Origin: Prevotellaceae bacterium UBA4332
Lineage (GTDB): Bacteria > Bacteroidota > Bacteroidia > Bacteroidales > Bacteroidaceae
Assembly: GCA_002394365.1 (NCBI GenBank)
Contig: DGTQ01000014.1
Coordinates: forward strand, 30,018 to 94,017
Reading direction: 5' to 3'
Length of the DNA stretch: 64,000 nucleotides
Below the pieces are notes generated by a model, which was given only the letters and a program-made list of their open reading frames with translations, searched no databases and was not told the DNA's origin. Shown one piece after another: positions 7,979 through 17,250 of this stretch. Positions within the stretch are counted from its first letter, which is position 1. Every line of letters starts with the position of its first letter. The position numbers and the translations under genes are program-made.

Positions 7979-9007
7979 ATGAATATAAGATTATTATATG
8001 TTGATGTTGCTAAAGGCATCGGGATCTTATTAGTAGTAGTGGGGCATCTTTCATGGGGATGTCATACCAGAGAAGTTCATTCTGTTATTAATATCTTTCA
8101 TATGCCCTTTTGGTTTTTTGTTTCTGCATTTTTCTTTAAAGGAAGTACGTGGTATGAATTACTTACAAAGAAAGTAAGCAGGTTAGTTATTCCTTATTTC
8201 TTTTATGGTCTTTTCGCATTTGTATTATATTATAAAATTACCCCCCCCTCACATATATTAACAGGACTCAAAGAACAAATGGTTCATTTTTGTATAGGTA
8301 TGAGAAGCAATGGGTATATGTTTTCTTCAACTTTGTGGTTTTTAAGTTCTTTATTTGGAGTGTATGTCATATCAAATCTTTTTACAAGAATAACAGACAA
8401 AAAGTATGCTAATACAATAAAGTTTTTGCTTATACTAACTTTGTTCAACGTAGGAATGTTGTCAGACTATTATGATATTATATTACCACTAAATTTAGAT
8501 GTGTCTATATACATGTTGCCCTATTTCTTCCTGGGCTATTATTCAAAAGATACTGTAAGTAAAATCCCAAAAGTGAATAATCGCTTTTTTTTGATGTTGA
8601 CTTTATCAGCTATAGTATTTTTCTTTTATTACATATGTATAGAGAGAAGATATATATCAGATGTCAATATATACGCATGCAAATTTGGCGTATACCCTTT
8701 TAATTATATATCTGCTTTTGGTGGGATTATGATACTTTTGTTATTATCGCAGTTCATAAGTAGATATGAGAATAGTTATATGAGTAAAATCTTAAGTTGG
8801 TTAGGAAAGAATTCAATAATTATCTTTATAGTTCATCAGGCTTTCATAATACACCCACTAAATTGCTGTAATATTTTGGCCGAAAACACCATGACAAATG
8901 GTATTTTGCGTTTTTCAATTGTCATTCTTATATCGTCGTGTTTAGTACCTGTCATAAATAAATATTTATATTGGAGTATAGGTTTAAGAAAGGAATTATC
9001 AGTATGA
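7979..9007 (+). CDS. acyltransferase 3 family membrane protein
   Basis: Integral membrane O-acyltransferase of the OafA/WecH-like family. About ten hydrophobic spans fill 342 aa, and the first contains the family's catalytic-type histidine in I-L-L-V-V-V-G-H-L-S-W. Another conserved-type histidine lies in I-F-I-V-H-Q-A-F near the end. Such enzymes acetylate sugars of surface polysaccharides. The stop (TGA 9005-9007) overlaps ATG 9004 of a truncated glycosyltransferase start, showing that its original downstream neighbour was a GT2 gene. It is one of five proteins of this family in the locus. Confidence 0.88.
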   Translation: MNIRLLYVDVAKGIGILLVVVGHLSWGCHTREVHSVINIFHMPFWFFVSAFFFKGSTWYELLTKKVSRLVIPYFFYGLFAFVLYYKITPPSHILTGLKEQMVHFCIGMRSNGYMFSSTLWFLSSLFGVYVISNLFTRITDKKYANTIKFLLILTLFNVGMLSDYYDIILPLNLDVSIYMLPYFFLGYYSKDTVSKIPKVNNRFFLMLTLSAIVFFFYYICIERRYISDVNIYACKFGVYPFNYISAFGGIMILLLLSQFISRYENSYMSKILSWLGKNSIIIFIVHQAFIIHPLNCCNILAENTMTNGILRFSIVILISSCLVPVINKYLYWSIGLRKELSV

Positions 9008-9056
9008 AACTTTCAATAATCACGATAAACTACAATAACCTGGAGGGATTGAAGAG
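9004..9056 (+). pseudogene. 5' relic of a GT2 gene, second copy of the 9597 gene start
   Basis: ATG 9004 encodes M-K-L-S-I-I-T-I-N-Y-N-N-L-E-G-L-K-R, identical in protein to the start of the intact gene at 9597. The DNA differs at four positions, all synonymous: TAC/TAT, CTG/TTG, GGA/GGG and TTG/CTG. Homology ends at about 9057, where sequence joined to the 155-aa gene begins. Confidence 0.88.
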
Positions 9057-9104
9057 GAGATTGATATTCGTAAGCAAAATGGAGAGTATAAAAATATAAT
9101 AGCG

Positions 9105-9572
9105 ATGACACAACTATCAAAAAAAGAACATAACGAACAAATGGCGGACATGAAGTCGTTTGACGAGCAGATGCCGTGCGTCGGGATATTTTGGTATGAC
9201 CTTGATGACAGAGTGCTCTTTGGGGTACGTAAGAAGGAACTTACTCCACAGATGGTGGAGGAAGCAGCAGAAAAGGGCAAACCTTTCATCAACTATCCAC
9301 AACTGCACAGGCAGGTGTGGGCAAAGGAATATTTCCGTGCGCAAGCTAAACATCTGGATACAAAGTTCAAGGGAGACTATACGCAGGTGCCCCGTGGGCG
9401 AGTGGCATGGACCATTGACAAGTTCATTGTGCTTGTTGGCAAGTGGGCTGAGCCTATCCAAGATGAGTTGACGGAGTTGATAGAGCAGGAATTTTCCTTA
9501 CCTTACTTTGAATTTGTCTATGATGAACATTGGGATTTAGGACATGGCTGGAGCGGTGATATGCCAAAATAG
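9105..9572 (+). CDS. unknown 155-aa cargo protein
   Basis: I do not recognise this protein. It is soluble, mixed charge, with no signal peptide. Visible features are a W-Y-D-L-D-D-R-V-L-F-G-V-R strand segment (about 30-42), Y-P-Q-L-H-R-Q-V-W (about 64-72), P-R-G-R-V-A-W (about 96-102) and a C-terminal helix followed by H-W-D-L-G-H-G-W. The frame is open upstream of the ATG back into the GT relic (E-I-D-I-R-K-Q-N-G-E-Y-K-N-I-I-A precedes the Met), so an N-terminal part may have been lost. It has no evident glycan role and lies between two copies of a GT gene start, as other non-glycan modules here do. Confidence 0.75.
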   Translation: MTQLSKKEHNEQMADMKSFDEQMPCVGIFWYDLDDRVLFGVRKKELTPQMVEEAAEKGKPFINYPQLHRQVWAKEYFRAQAKHLDTKFKGDYTQVPRGRVAWTIDKFIVLVGKWAEPIQDELTELIEQEFSLPYFEFVYDEHWDLGHGWSGDMPK

Positions 9573-9596
9573 GGGAAGGGCAAAAAGAGGAAAACG

Positions 9597-10385
9597 ATGA
9601 AACTTTCAATAATCACGATAAACTATAATAACTTGGAGGGGCTGAAGAGGACTTACGAAAGTGTAGTCTCTCAGACCTGTCAGGATTTCGAGTGGATAAT
9701 CATAGATGGCGGTTCCACCGATGGCTCTAAGGAATTTATAGAGGAACATCAAGGTCAGTTCGCCTATTGGTGCAGTGAGCCTGATAAGGGCATTTATAAT
9801 GCGATGAATAAAGGTATCGCAAAGGCAACAGGTGAATACTTGCAGTTCCTTAATAGTGGCGATAACCTTGTTGACGATAAGGTGATAGAAGAGTTCTTGG
9901 CTCTTGGTTGGGATGAAGATGTCGTATCTGGAGATATAATATTGGATGGTGATATAAATGAAATTAGATATAACCCTGATGAAGATGAGTTGGATTTTGA
10001 TAGAATGAGAAGCGGTGCTGGTGTAACTCATCCATCATCATACATAAAAAAAGAACTATTTGATAAATATGGTTTGTATGATGAAAACTTTCGTATCGTC
10101 TCCGATTGGAAATTCTTTATTAATGTTTTAATCATTCAAAACCGTAGCTATAGGCATTGGAAAAGAATTGTTGCAAACTTCAATACTGATGGAATCTGTT
10201 CTTCTCCAGAAAATGCAAATTTACACAAAAGGGAAAGAACCGAAGTTTTGAGCAACTATAAAAGGATTGTGCGTCCAATAGAGAAACGTGAAAAGCGTAT
10301 TCAGGAACTTGACTTGCCTGTTGGGGTAATATTGAAACAGAGGATTATAAATAAATTCAGAAAACTTTTTAATAGGAGTGTATGA
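9597..10385 (+). CDS. glycosyltransferase family 2 protein
   Basis: GT-A enzyme of the WcaA/WcaE-like GT2 group. The start I-I-T-I-N-Y-N-N-L-E-G-L is followed by I-I-D-G-G-S-T-D-G-S (about 34-43), E-P-D-K-G-I-Y-N-A-M-N-K-G (61-73) and L-Q-F-L-N-S-G-D (82-89), where the usual DxD is replaced by N-S-G-D as often seen in this subgroup. At 262 aa it has typical length and no membrane spans. ATG 9597 follows AAGAGGAAAACG, a good ribosome binding site. It overlaps the next GT2 gene by four bases (ATGA). A second copy of its first 53 bp lies at 9004. Confidence 0.92.
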   Translation: MKLSIITINYNNLEGLKRTYESVVSQTCQDFEWIIIDGGSTDGSKEFIEEHQGQFAYWCSEPDKGIYNAMNKGIAKATGEYLQFLNSGDNLVDDKVIEEFLALGWDEDVVSGDIILDGDINEIRYNPDEDELDFDRMRSGAGVTHPSSYIKKELFDKYGLYDENFRIVSDWKFFINVLIIQNRSYRHWKRIVANFNTDGICSSPENANLHKRERTEVLSNYKRIVRPIEKREKRIQELDLPVGVILKQRIINKFRKLFNRSV

Positions 10386-11218
10386 GTGATTGTCTTATTT
10401 CAATAATTGTTCCATGTTACAATGGAGAAGAATTCCTACGAGATACTCTTGATTGTCTAAAAGAACAGACCATTAAGGACTGGGAGTGCGTAATAGTGAA
10501 TGATGGCTCTACAGACAATAGCATAGAGATACTTCGTGAATACGAAGCAAAAGATTCTCGCTATAAGGTAATAGACAAGAAGAATGAAGGACCTTCTGTT
10601 GCACGAAATGTAGCTATTGCTGCATCTTCTGGCAAATATATTTTGCCTCTCGATGCTGATGATTTAATAGCTCCTACATATGCTGAAAAGGCAATAGAAT
10701 ACCTGGAGCAACATCCCCAAACAAAATTGGTCTATTGCAAGGCAAAGTATTTTGGTGATAGAAATGATGAGTGGAAAGCAGCAGAATATAGATATGATGA
10801 GATAATTTATAAGAATTGTATATTTTGTTCGTGTGTTTATAGGAAAGAAGACTTTGATAAAACAAAAGGATATAATCCGAATATGACTTATGGAAACGAA
10901 GATTGGGATTTTCTCCTCTCGTTACTAAAACCAGAGGATGGAGTTTATTGTATTCCAGAGACGTTGTTTTTTTATCGTAAGCATGGAGTATCCAGGACAT
11001 CATCGGCAATGGAAAAGAAGGATATGTGTCATCTGCGTATGATGTTAAATCACCCAGAATTGTATTACAATGACATAGAACGTTCGTTTCATATGGTAAG
11101 TTATCAGAAACGATACTATGAGTACGAACTTAATGGAATACTCAACTCAAATGCTTATAGAGTGGGGAAGTTGCTTCTTTCGCCATTGAAGTGGATGAAG
11201 AAAATAATGGGGACTTAA
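10382..11218 (+). CDS. glycosyltransferase family 2 protein
   Basis: Inverting GT-A enzyme. I-S-I-I-V-P-C-Y-N-G-E-E-F-L (residues 6-19) and V-N-D-G-S-T-D-N-S (39-47) bind the nucleotide sugar, and L-P-L-D-A-D-D (88-94) is the metal-binding D-x-D-D. The acceptor half contains Y-G-N-E-D-W-D-F (about 170), the E-D motif that usually holds the catalytic base. At 278 aa it is cytoplasmic or membrane-associated. Its ATG overlaps the previous stop. An 87-bp gap with no recognisable feature separates it from the GT8 gene. Confidence 0.92.
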   Translation: MSDCLISIIVPCYNGEEFLRDTLDCLKEQTIKDWECVIVNDGSTDNSIEILREYEAKDSRYKVIDKKNEGPSVARNVAIAASSGKYILPLDADDLIAPTYAEKAIEYLEQHPQTKLVYCKAKYFGDRNDEWKAAEYRYDEIIYKNCIFCSCVYRKEDFDKTKGYNPNMTYGNEDWDFLLSLLKPEDGVYCIPETLFFYRKHGVSRTSSAMEKKDMCHLRMMLNHPELYYNDIERSFHMVSYQKRYYEYELNGILNSNAYRVGKLLLSPLKWMKKIMGT

Positions 11219-11305
11219 AACAAAAGAGGCAGTCTGGTTTGGTAATAGAGTGACGCTTTTTATGATTTAATTGGACTACTTAAAATGTAAAGTTAAGCGT
11301 GAGAT

Positions 11306-12250
11306 ATGAATATACTATTAAGTACAGATAATAACTATGTGATGCCAACTGGAGTACTGATGACTTCTATTGGTTACAACAATGGGAGTGACGTAAGTTA
11401 CTACATATTGGTGAATGAGGAATTCACTAATGACAGTCGTGATGCTTTGGTCAGTGTAGCAAATCAGTTTGGCAATAAAATATTCTTCTTCACCATTACT
11501 CCAGAGATGACAAAGGATTTCCCCTTTGGAAGGGCTGACCAACCTACTCATGTATCAATAGCAACATATTATCGTTTGTTTATTACTGAGGTTTTGCCTG
11601 CTGATGTTGATAAGATACTATATCTGGACGGTGACATGGTATGTCGCAAGACTTTAGCCGATTTGTGGAACATAGACCTAAACGAATATGCAGTAGGTGC
11701 AGTGCATGATTGTGATGAGGTTACTCAGACAAAAGACAACCGATTGCCTTATCCTATGGAGACAGGATATTTTAATGCAGGAATGCTGTTAATAAATCTT
11801 GATTATTGGAGAAAAAATAAGAGCTACAATCGTTTTATAGAATGTATAGTGAAATATCAAAATGAGATTGTTTTCCATGATCAGGATGTACTAAACATAT
11901 GCTTCTGGGATAAGAAAAAATGGCTTCCTTTATCATATAATTTTCAAAGCAGTTTTATCCACCTGGCAGAATATAGGACAGATTACTCAACAATAGCAAA
12001 TGAGATTGAAGCAACAAAGTATGATCCTGCAATAATACACTATGTTTCCAGTTCAAAACCTTGGAATGTCAATTGTTTCTTTGGATATAGAGGTGCGTGG
12101 AGATACTATTGGCGCAGATCACAGTGGAGGTCGCAAAAACTAATGAATGATACCCCCCATGGGATAAAAGAAATGCTCAGGAATTTCATGCTTAGACATG
12201 ATTTGTGGTTCCCTAAAAGTAAATACCAAAACATAATACTTAGAAAATAA
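11306..12250 (+). CDS. glycosyltransferase family 8 protein
   Basis: Retaining transferase related to LPS galactosyl/glucosyltransferases (WaaJ/RfaJ type). The N-terminus I-L-L-S-T-D-N-N-Y is the GT8 nucleotide-binding start. The metal site is I-L-Y-L-D-G-D-M-V, with D-G-D at 108-110, and G-Y-F-N-A-G-M-L-L-I-N (about 153-163) and D-Q-D-V-L-N (about 195) are family landmarks. At 314 aa it has the usual length. It most likely transfers Glc or Gal from UDP-sugar to the growing repeat unit, though the sugar is inferred from the family only. Confidence 0.92.
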   Translation: MNILLSTDNNYVMPTGVLMTSIGYNNGSDVSYYILVNEEFTNDSRDALVSVANQFGNKIFFFTITPEMTKDFPFGRADQPTHVSIATYYRLFITEVLPADVDKILYLDGDMVCRKTLADLWNIDLNEYAVGAVHDCDEVTQTKDNRLPYPMETGYFNAGMLLINLDYWRKNKSYNRFIECIVKYQNEIVFHDQDVLNICFWDKKKWLPLSYNFQSSFIHLAEYRTDYSTIANEIEATKYDPAIIHYVSSSKPWNVNCFFGYRGAWRYYWRRSQWRSQKLMNDTPHGIKEMLRNFMLRHDLWFPKSKYQNIILRK

Positions 12251-12265
12251 TAGGTAGATAAAACA

Positions 12266-13414
12266 TTGAAGACTATCCTTTGGCTATATAGCAAACCTCT
12301 AAATCCTGAGGCTGGTGGCACAGAGCGTATTACCAGCCTTGTGCAGCGTGGACTGAGGGCAAGGGGGTATAACTGTATGGATATTCTTGAGCTTGACGTC
12401 AGTAAACGTAAGGCTGTATATCATGCAAAAGAAATAGAGGATATATATGGCTTTCTGAAGGAAAATAGTGTAGATGTTGTTATAAATCAGGTTGGTCATT
12501 CTCCTGATTTTTTGAAATGTTTTTTGGATAAAGGAGGTAAGCGTTGGCATGATGAAGGAGGGAGAATAATATCTTGTCTTCATTTTCATCCCCAACCCGT
12601 TAGTGTTCATTATCAGTTCTCTACAAAGAAATACAAAACCTGGCATGATTACTATGTTATTGCTAAATCGTGGCTGTTTCATGATTACTTATATAGAAGA
12701 GACAGACGAGTGGTAGGAAAAGGCTACAGGGAATTGTATGATACGTCTGATGTATATGTCATGTTATCAGAGAGTTATCGTGATTATATTTGTAAAGGTG
12801 CAGGAATTATAGATGACAGGAAGTTAATAGCCATAGGAAATCCTCTAACTTTTAGTGGTATAGCAGATACCTCTATATTGTCTAAGAAGAGCAATACCAT
12901 ATTAGTGGTAAGCAGACTGATGGATTGGCAAAAACGTGTTTCGTTAAGCATAAAGGCATGGGAGAAGCTGAGCAAAGAGCAATCGATGCAAGACTGGAAA
13001 ATGCAAATCGTTGGCGATGGAGAGGATATGGCATCATACAAGGAGTATGTGGCTAAACATAACATAGAGCGTATATCCTTTGAAGGACAGCAAAGTCCAG
13101 AGCCTTACTATCGTGATGCTAAAATCTTCCTGATGACATCTAAGACAGAGGGGTGGGGATTAACACTTACAGAATCCTTGCAGCGAGGTGTGGTTCCAAT
13201 AGCCTTTGATACTTCCACTGCCTTCCATGATATCATTGAGGATGGCGAGAACGGGTTTCTAGTAAAAGAGGGAGAATTAGAAACTTTCGCATCTAAAATT
13301 GAGCAATTGGCATGTAATGAGCAGTTATGGCAGGATATGGCAGAAAAAGCTCTTGCTTCGGCAAATCGCTTCAGTCTGGATAGGATAATAAACGAATGGG
13401 AAAAGATAATATGA
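12266..13414 (+). CDS. glycosyltransferase family 4 protein, TTG start
   Basis: GT-B retaining transferase. The N-terminal Rossmann half includes P-E-A-G-G-T-E-R-I-T (about 14-23). The C-terminal half carries V-V-S-R-L-M-D-W-Q-K-R (about 213), the V-G-D-G-E-D turn, and the E-x7-E-type donor site F-L-M-T-S-K-T-E-G-W-G-L-T-L-T-E-S (about 290-306). No ATG fits the N-terminus. The TTG at 12266 gives the expected M-K-T-I-L-W-L-Y start and 382 aa. It ends inside the next gene by 19 bp, so the two are coupled. Confidence 0.9.
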   Translation: MKTILWLYSKPLNPEAGGTERITSLVQRGLRARGYNCMDILELDVSKRKAVYHAKEIEDIYGFLKENSVDVVINQVGHSPDFLKCFLDKGGKRWHDEGGRIISCLHFHPQPVSVHYQFSTKKYKTWHDYYVIAKSWLFHDYLYRRDRRVVGKGYRELYDTSDVYVMLSESYRDYICKGAGIIDDRKLIAIGNPLTFSGIADTSILSKKSNTILVVSRLMDWQKRVSLSIKAWEKLSKEQSMQDWKMQIVGDGEDMASYKEYVAKHNIERISFEGQQSPEPYYRDAKIFLMTSKTEGWGLTLTESLQRGVVPIAFDTSTAFHDIIEDGENGFLVKEGELETFASKIEQLACNEQLWQDMAEKALASANRFSLDRIINEWEKII

Positions 13415-14397
13415 GTAAGATAACGGACATACGCACTTATATGATGGGAGTGGCGATATTATGTATCATGGTGTTTCATACCACCGATATTTTTGTCGTT
13501 CCCAAGTTTATGGAGTTTATACAAAAGTCGGGCTACCTTGGAGTAGATATATTCTTCTTTGTTTCAGCCTATGGACTATATTATAGCATGCAAAAGCCGA
13601 CTACGCTAAGACAATGGTATCTGCGTAGGCTGAAAAGGATACTTCCAGCCTTTTGGCTAGTCTCTATCCTTATGGGCGTAATGGTTCATTGGAGTTTATA
13701 TGACCATTTACGTGAAGAAACTTTTTGGGGATTCTTGTTGCCATGGACTAACCAAGACAGGTTCTATAATGTGATATTTTGGTATATCCCAGCAGCGCTT
13801 TTGTTTTACCTTATCTTTCCTGCGATGTATAAGTATCGCAAGTGGGTTATGTTAGGATTCCTGCCGATTACTATTTTGTCGTACGCTATATCAACTCTAT
13901 CGTTATCTTTTTTTAACGTTCATGGTTGGTCACCATATTTGGCTTGGTTTTTTGGACGTATTCCTATATTCTTGTTGGGTATGGTAGTGGCAGAGCATGA
14001 AGATGAGATAAGAAAGAGAATGAATGTGCCAGCTACAGTAGCATTAGTCGTTTTGAGCATTGCGGCGTTTGTATTATTGGAACTACATGCAATGGGCATT
14101 ACAAAAGTGCTGTCATTTCCATGCAGTGACTTCTGCCTTATGGCATTTTCTATACCATTTATCAGTTTTGTTTGCAGTTTGTTGCAGAATTATGTAAAGA
14201 TACTTAATCCGTTCATCTTGTTTTGTGGCAGGTATAGCCTTGAAATATATTTGCTGCATGTTGCATTTACGCAGATTGTTCCACGTTCAGAGTTGTTTGA
14301 GGGTATCAATTCCAATTATACATTTGGTGGAGCTTTTGTAATGGCTTTTCCTTGTGCGTGGTTGCTAAATAAAGCCTTGTCAAAGATTGTTAAATAG
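13396..14397 (+). CDS. acyltransferase 3 family membrane protein
   Basis: Polytopic membrane O-acyltransferase, about ten spans in 333 aa. The first span has the family's histidine in I-L-C-I-M-V-F-H-T-T-D, and the last third has I-Y-L-L-H-V-A-F. It probably acetylates a residue of the exported glycan. ATG 13396 overlaps the upstream GT4 gene, and an internal ATG at 13411 is an equally plausible start that would shorten the product by five residues. It begins the 13.4-19.2 kb block that seems devoted to membrane-side decoration. Confidence 0.86.
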   Translation: MGKDNMSKITDIRTYMMGVAILCIMVFHTTDIFVVPKFMEFIQKSGYLGVDIFFFVSAYGLYYSMQKPTTLRQWYLRRLKRILPAFWLVSILMGVMVHWSLYDHLREETFWGFLLPWTNQDRFYNVIFWYIPAALLFYLIFPAMYKYRKWVMLGFLPITILSYAISTLSLSFFNVHGWSPYLAWFFGRIPIFLLGMVVAEHEDEIRKRMNVPATVALVVLSIAAFVLLELHAMGITKVLSFPCSDFCLMAFSIPFISFVCSLLQNYVKILNPFILFCGRYSLEIYLLHVAFTQIVPRSELFEGINSNYTFGGAFVMAFPCAWLLNKALSKIVK

Positions 14398-14421
14398 AGT
14401 CACATATATCCGATAAATGTT

Positions 14422-15798
14422 ATGCTGAAAGATTACCGCGGTTTACAAAAAATATTCATTCCATCGATGATTCTTTTTTTCATTTGTATGAATTTAGGTT
14501 TCATCAAGTATAATGATGTCATAACAATCGTAAGTATATTCGGACTTACGGGGTTATCATTGATAGGTATTTGGAGATACTGTAAGACATGTAGTTCAGA
14601 TATTACGCGAGAGGCTTATAAGTGGTGGCTCATAGGAGTATTTTTCGTTTTTTTTATATTCCAAACTTTAATTTGCTTGTATGTACCTTTAAATTACTAT
14701 AGTGATTTTATAATTGTAAGGGAGCAAGCTATGCATATGGCGAGGGATTATTCTTTAATGTCCAACTTTGATGTATATTTCCATTCCTACCCCTTTCAGA
14801 TGGATATAGTGTTTATCATCAGTGCGTTATATAGCATATTGGGCAGTTATACGGGCGTGGAGATTCTTACCAGTCAGTTGGTTAATGTTTCTGCAATCCT
14901 TGTTGCAATGACAATATACAATATAACGGGGAATAGACGTATCTCTGTTGTATGGGCTATTATGTTCGATATATTCTCCACATTTTGTTTGAAAACGTAT
15001 ATGCCATATACAGCAAATATCGGAATGATATTTCCGATATTGATGTTGTATGTTTATACGTTACACATGAATAGAATATTGAGGATAATTTTACTGGCAT
15101 TGGTTGTGGCTGTAGGTTATAGAGTGAAGATGACCACCATCATACCATTTATTGCAATGGTTATTTTTGGTACATACACGCTACTGAAAGACAGAGATAT
15201 AAAAACTGCTATGGTTGGTATCGTGTCTTTCTTAATGTTTAGCATATCAATAACGATGGTACATAATTCCCTGCTAAATGAAGTCGGATTTGTAAATGAT
15301 GACAGGATAGAACACAGTTTGTCTTTCTATTTGGCTATGGGACAGAATAACGCGACAGGAGGACAGTTTAGTCCTGAAATAGCAGCTATGGGTGATAATA
15401 TAGATTTCCCTTCAAAAGAGGCAAGAGATAAATACTTTCTTGATATTGCAAAAAAGAACTTCTGTGAAAGAAGCATTATAGATCATGTAAAATTCTTTGC
15501 GGCAAAGATTGGTTTCTGCTGGGGTGAAACATATATTGACCATTTGTATTTCTGCAAATGGGATAAGTTGCTATTGATATTGAAGCACTATACATGGTAT
15601 TTAGCAATGACATTGATGGTTATAGGTACATTCTTTATACGTGATAAACGTTACTATATGCTTCAGTTAGGGATATGGGGAGCAATAGCATATCTGTATT
15701 TATCTGAAGCTGGTGCTCGATATGTCCTATTATATATGCCTTTAGTATATGTGATGGCAGGTTGGGCTATATTAGAATACAAAAGATTAAAACAATAA
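14422..15798 (+). CDS. GT-C-like polytopic membrane glycosyltransferase
   Basis: A 458-aa membrane protein with about 11-12 hydrophobic spans. The first large outer loop after span 3 contains Y-Y-S-D-F-I-I-V-R-E-Q-A, matching the position of the catalytic Asp in PMT/ArnT-like (GT39/GT83-related) enzymes that use polyprenyl-phosphate sugars. The region around S-Y-P-F-Q-M-D fits the same fold. A Wzy-like polymerase is the alternative, but a separate Wzy candidate is at 42523. It lies near a GtrB-like gene (18293) that could make its polyprenyl-phosphate-sugar donor. Family assignment is by topology and loop motif. Confidence 0.7.
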   Translation: MLKDYRGLQKIFIPSMILFFICMNLGFIKYNDVITIVSIFGLTGLSLIGIWRYCKTCSSDITREAYKWWLIGVFFVFFIFQTLICLYVPLNYYSDFIIVREQAMHMARDYSLMSNFDVYFHSYPFQMDIVFIISALYSILGSYTGVEILTSQLVNVSAILVAMTIYNITGNRRISVVWAIMFDIFSTFCLKTYMPYTANIGMIFPILMLYVYTLHMNRILRIILLALVVAVGYRVKMTTIIPFIAMVIFGTYTLLKDRDIKTAMVGIVSFLMFSISITMVHNSLLNEVGFVNDDRIEHSLSFYLAMGQNNATGGQFSPEIAAMGDNIDFPSKEARDKYFLDIAKKNFCERSIIDHVKFFAAKIGFCWGETYIDHLYFCKWDKLLLILKHYTWYLAMTLMVIGTFFIRDKRYYMLQLGIWGAIAYLYLSEAGARYVLLYMPLVYVMAGWAILEYKRLKQ

Positions 15799-15807
15799 GA
15801 TAACAAA

Positions 15808-17244
15808 ATGTTATTTAATTCAGCTATATTTGCAGTTTTTCTATCAATAGTATTTCTGCTATATTGGTTTGTATTCCGAAGGCTACAATTACAAAATCTG
15901 TTTGTAGTTGTTGCCAGTTATGTGTTCTATGGTTGGTGGAATTGGACATTCCTCTTGCTTATAGCTTTCACGTCAGCATGCAGTTATGCTTCTGGACTAT
16001 TGATAGAGAGTGATAGGAAGAAAGGTGAAAAATATTCTAAGTTATATGCAACCCTTAATATCTGCATCAATCTTGGAATTCTTGGAGTTTATAAGTATTA
16101 TAACTTTTTCGTTGATAGCTTCGTGTCAGCATTCGCATCGATAGGAGTGACTATGCATCCCAGCTCGCTTAATTTGGTGTTGCCTGTGGGAATCAGCTTT
16201 TACACCTTCCAGGCGTTGAGTTATACGATAGATGTATATAGGAAGAAATTGGAACCTACACATAACCCTGTTGAGTTCTTTGCCTTTATAAGTTTCTTTC
16301 CCCAATTGGTAGCAGGACCTATTGAGAGAGCAACCAACCTTTTACCTCAATTTCAAAAAACAAGAACCTTCACATACGAAGCAGCCGTAGATGGTACAAG
16401 GCAGATACTGTGGGGGTTGTTTAAGAAAATGGTGATAGCCGACAACTGTGCTATTCTCGCAAATGAAATATTTGACACCTATCAGTCACAGGGTTCTTTG
16501 GCATTGATGTATGGTGCTCTAATGTTTACATTCCAGATATATGGCGATTTTTCAGGATATAGTGATATAGCTATAGGTACTGCTCGTTTGTTCGGCATCA
16601 ATCTGATGCGTAACTTCAATTACCCATATTTCTCAAGGTCTATACCAGAATTTTGGCGTAGATGGCATATATCCCTCAATACGTGGTTTGTGGATTATGT
16701 TTATATTCCGCTTGGAGGAAGCCGATGCAGTAGGTGGAAGGTCATTCGTAATACTTTGATAGTTTTCTTTGTCAGTGGACTATGGCACGGAGCTGACTGG
16801 ACTTTCGTTTGCTGGGGTTTATACCATGGATTGCTGTTCTTGCCATACCTGTTGTTAAAAAAGAAGACTAAGTTCGCTGAGGATGTAGCTGCTCATAGCA
16901 TGTTACCATCCCTGAAAGAAACTGTTCAGATAATTGTGACATTCTGTTTGGCAGTATTTGGTTGGATAATATTCCGAGCTCAGAATATTCAGGAAGCATA
17001 TGGATATATTAGTAGGATGTTTACAATACATTCAACCTACATAGCTGATTTCGACAAGAAGACTATGTTGTTTATATTCATTCTTCTCTTGTTTGAATGG
17101 ATAAATCGCACCAAGCAGTTTGGTTTGCAGTTAGATGTTACCAAGGTTAGTCCTGTGTTTAGGTATGTGATGTATATTACTCTGATGTTCATTATACTCC
17201 TATTCTCCGGCAGGGCAACACAGTTTATTTATTTCCAATTCTAA
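15808..17244 (+). CDS. MBOAT family O-acyltransferase (AlgI/PatA/DltB-like)
   Basis: Membrane-bound O-acyltransferase of 478 aa with about ten spans, expected to carry acyl groups across the membrane for glycan acetylation. Landmarks are V-A-G-P-I-E-R-A (about 170), D-F-S-G-Y-S-D-I-A-I-G (about 245-255), P-E-F-W-R-R-W-H-I-S-L (about 286) and the catalytic-type histidine block S-G-L-W-H-G-A-D-W-T-F (about 322). All conserved positions look intact. The following gene encodes an SGNH-like single-span protein, the usual second half of such systems (AlgI with AlgJ/X, DltB with DltD). Spacing to it is 6 bp. Confidence 0.93.
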   Translation: MLFNSAIFAVFLSIVFLLYWFVFRRLQLQNLFVVVASYVFYGWWNWTFLLLIAFTSACSYASGLLIESDRKKGEKYSKLYATLNICINLGILGVYKYYNFFVDSFVSAFASIGVTMHPSSLNLVLPVGISFYTFQALSYTIDVYRKKLEPTHNPVEFFAFISFFPQLVAGPIERATNLLPQFQKTRTFTYEAAVDGTRQILWGLFKKMVIADNCAILANEIFDTYQSQGSLALMYGALMFTFQIYGDFSGYSDIAIGTARLFGINLMRNFNYPYFSRSIPEFWRRWHISLNTWFVDYVYIPLGGSRCSRWKVIRNTLIVFFVSGLWHGADWTFVCWGLYHGLLFLPYLLLKKKTKFAEDVAAHSMLPSLKETVQIIVTFCLAVFGWIIFRAQNIQEAYGYISRMFTIHSTYIADFDKKTMLFIFILLLFEWINRTKQFGLQLDVTKVSPVFRYVMYITLMFIILLFSGRATQFIYFQF

Positions 17245-17250
17245 GGTCTT

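Noticed and set aside
9606..10031. Minus-strand ORF of 141 aa inside the GT2 gene
   Set aside because: It is a shadow frame; the plus-strand gene has clear GT2 motifs over its whole length.
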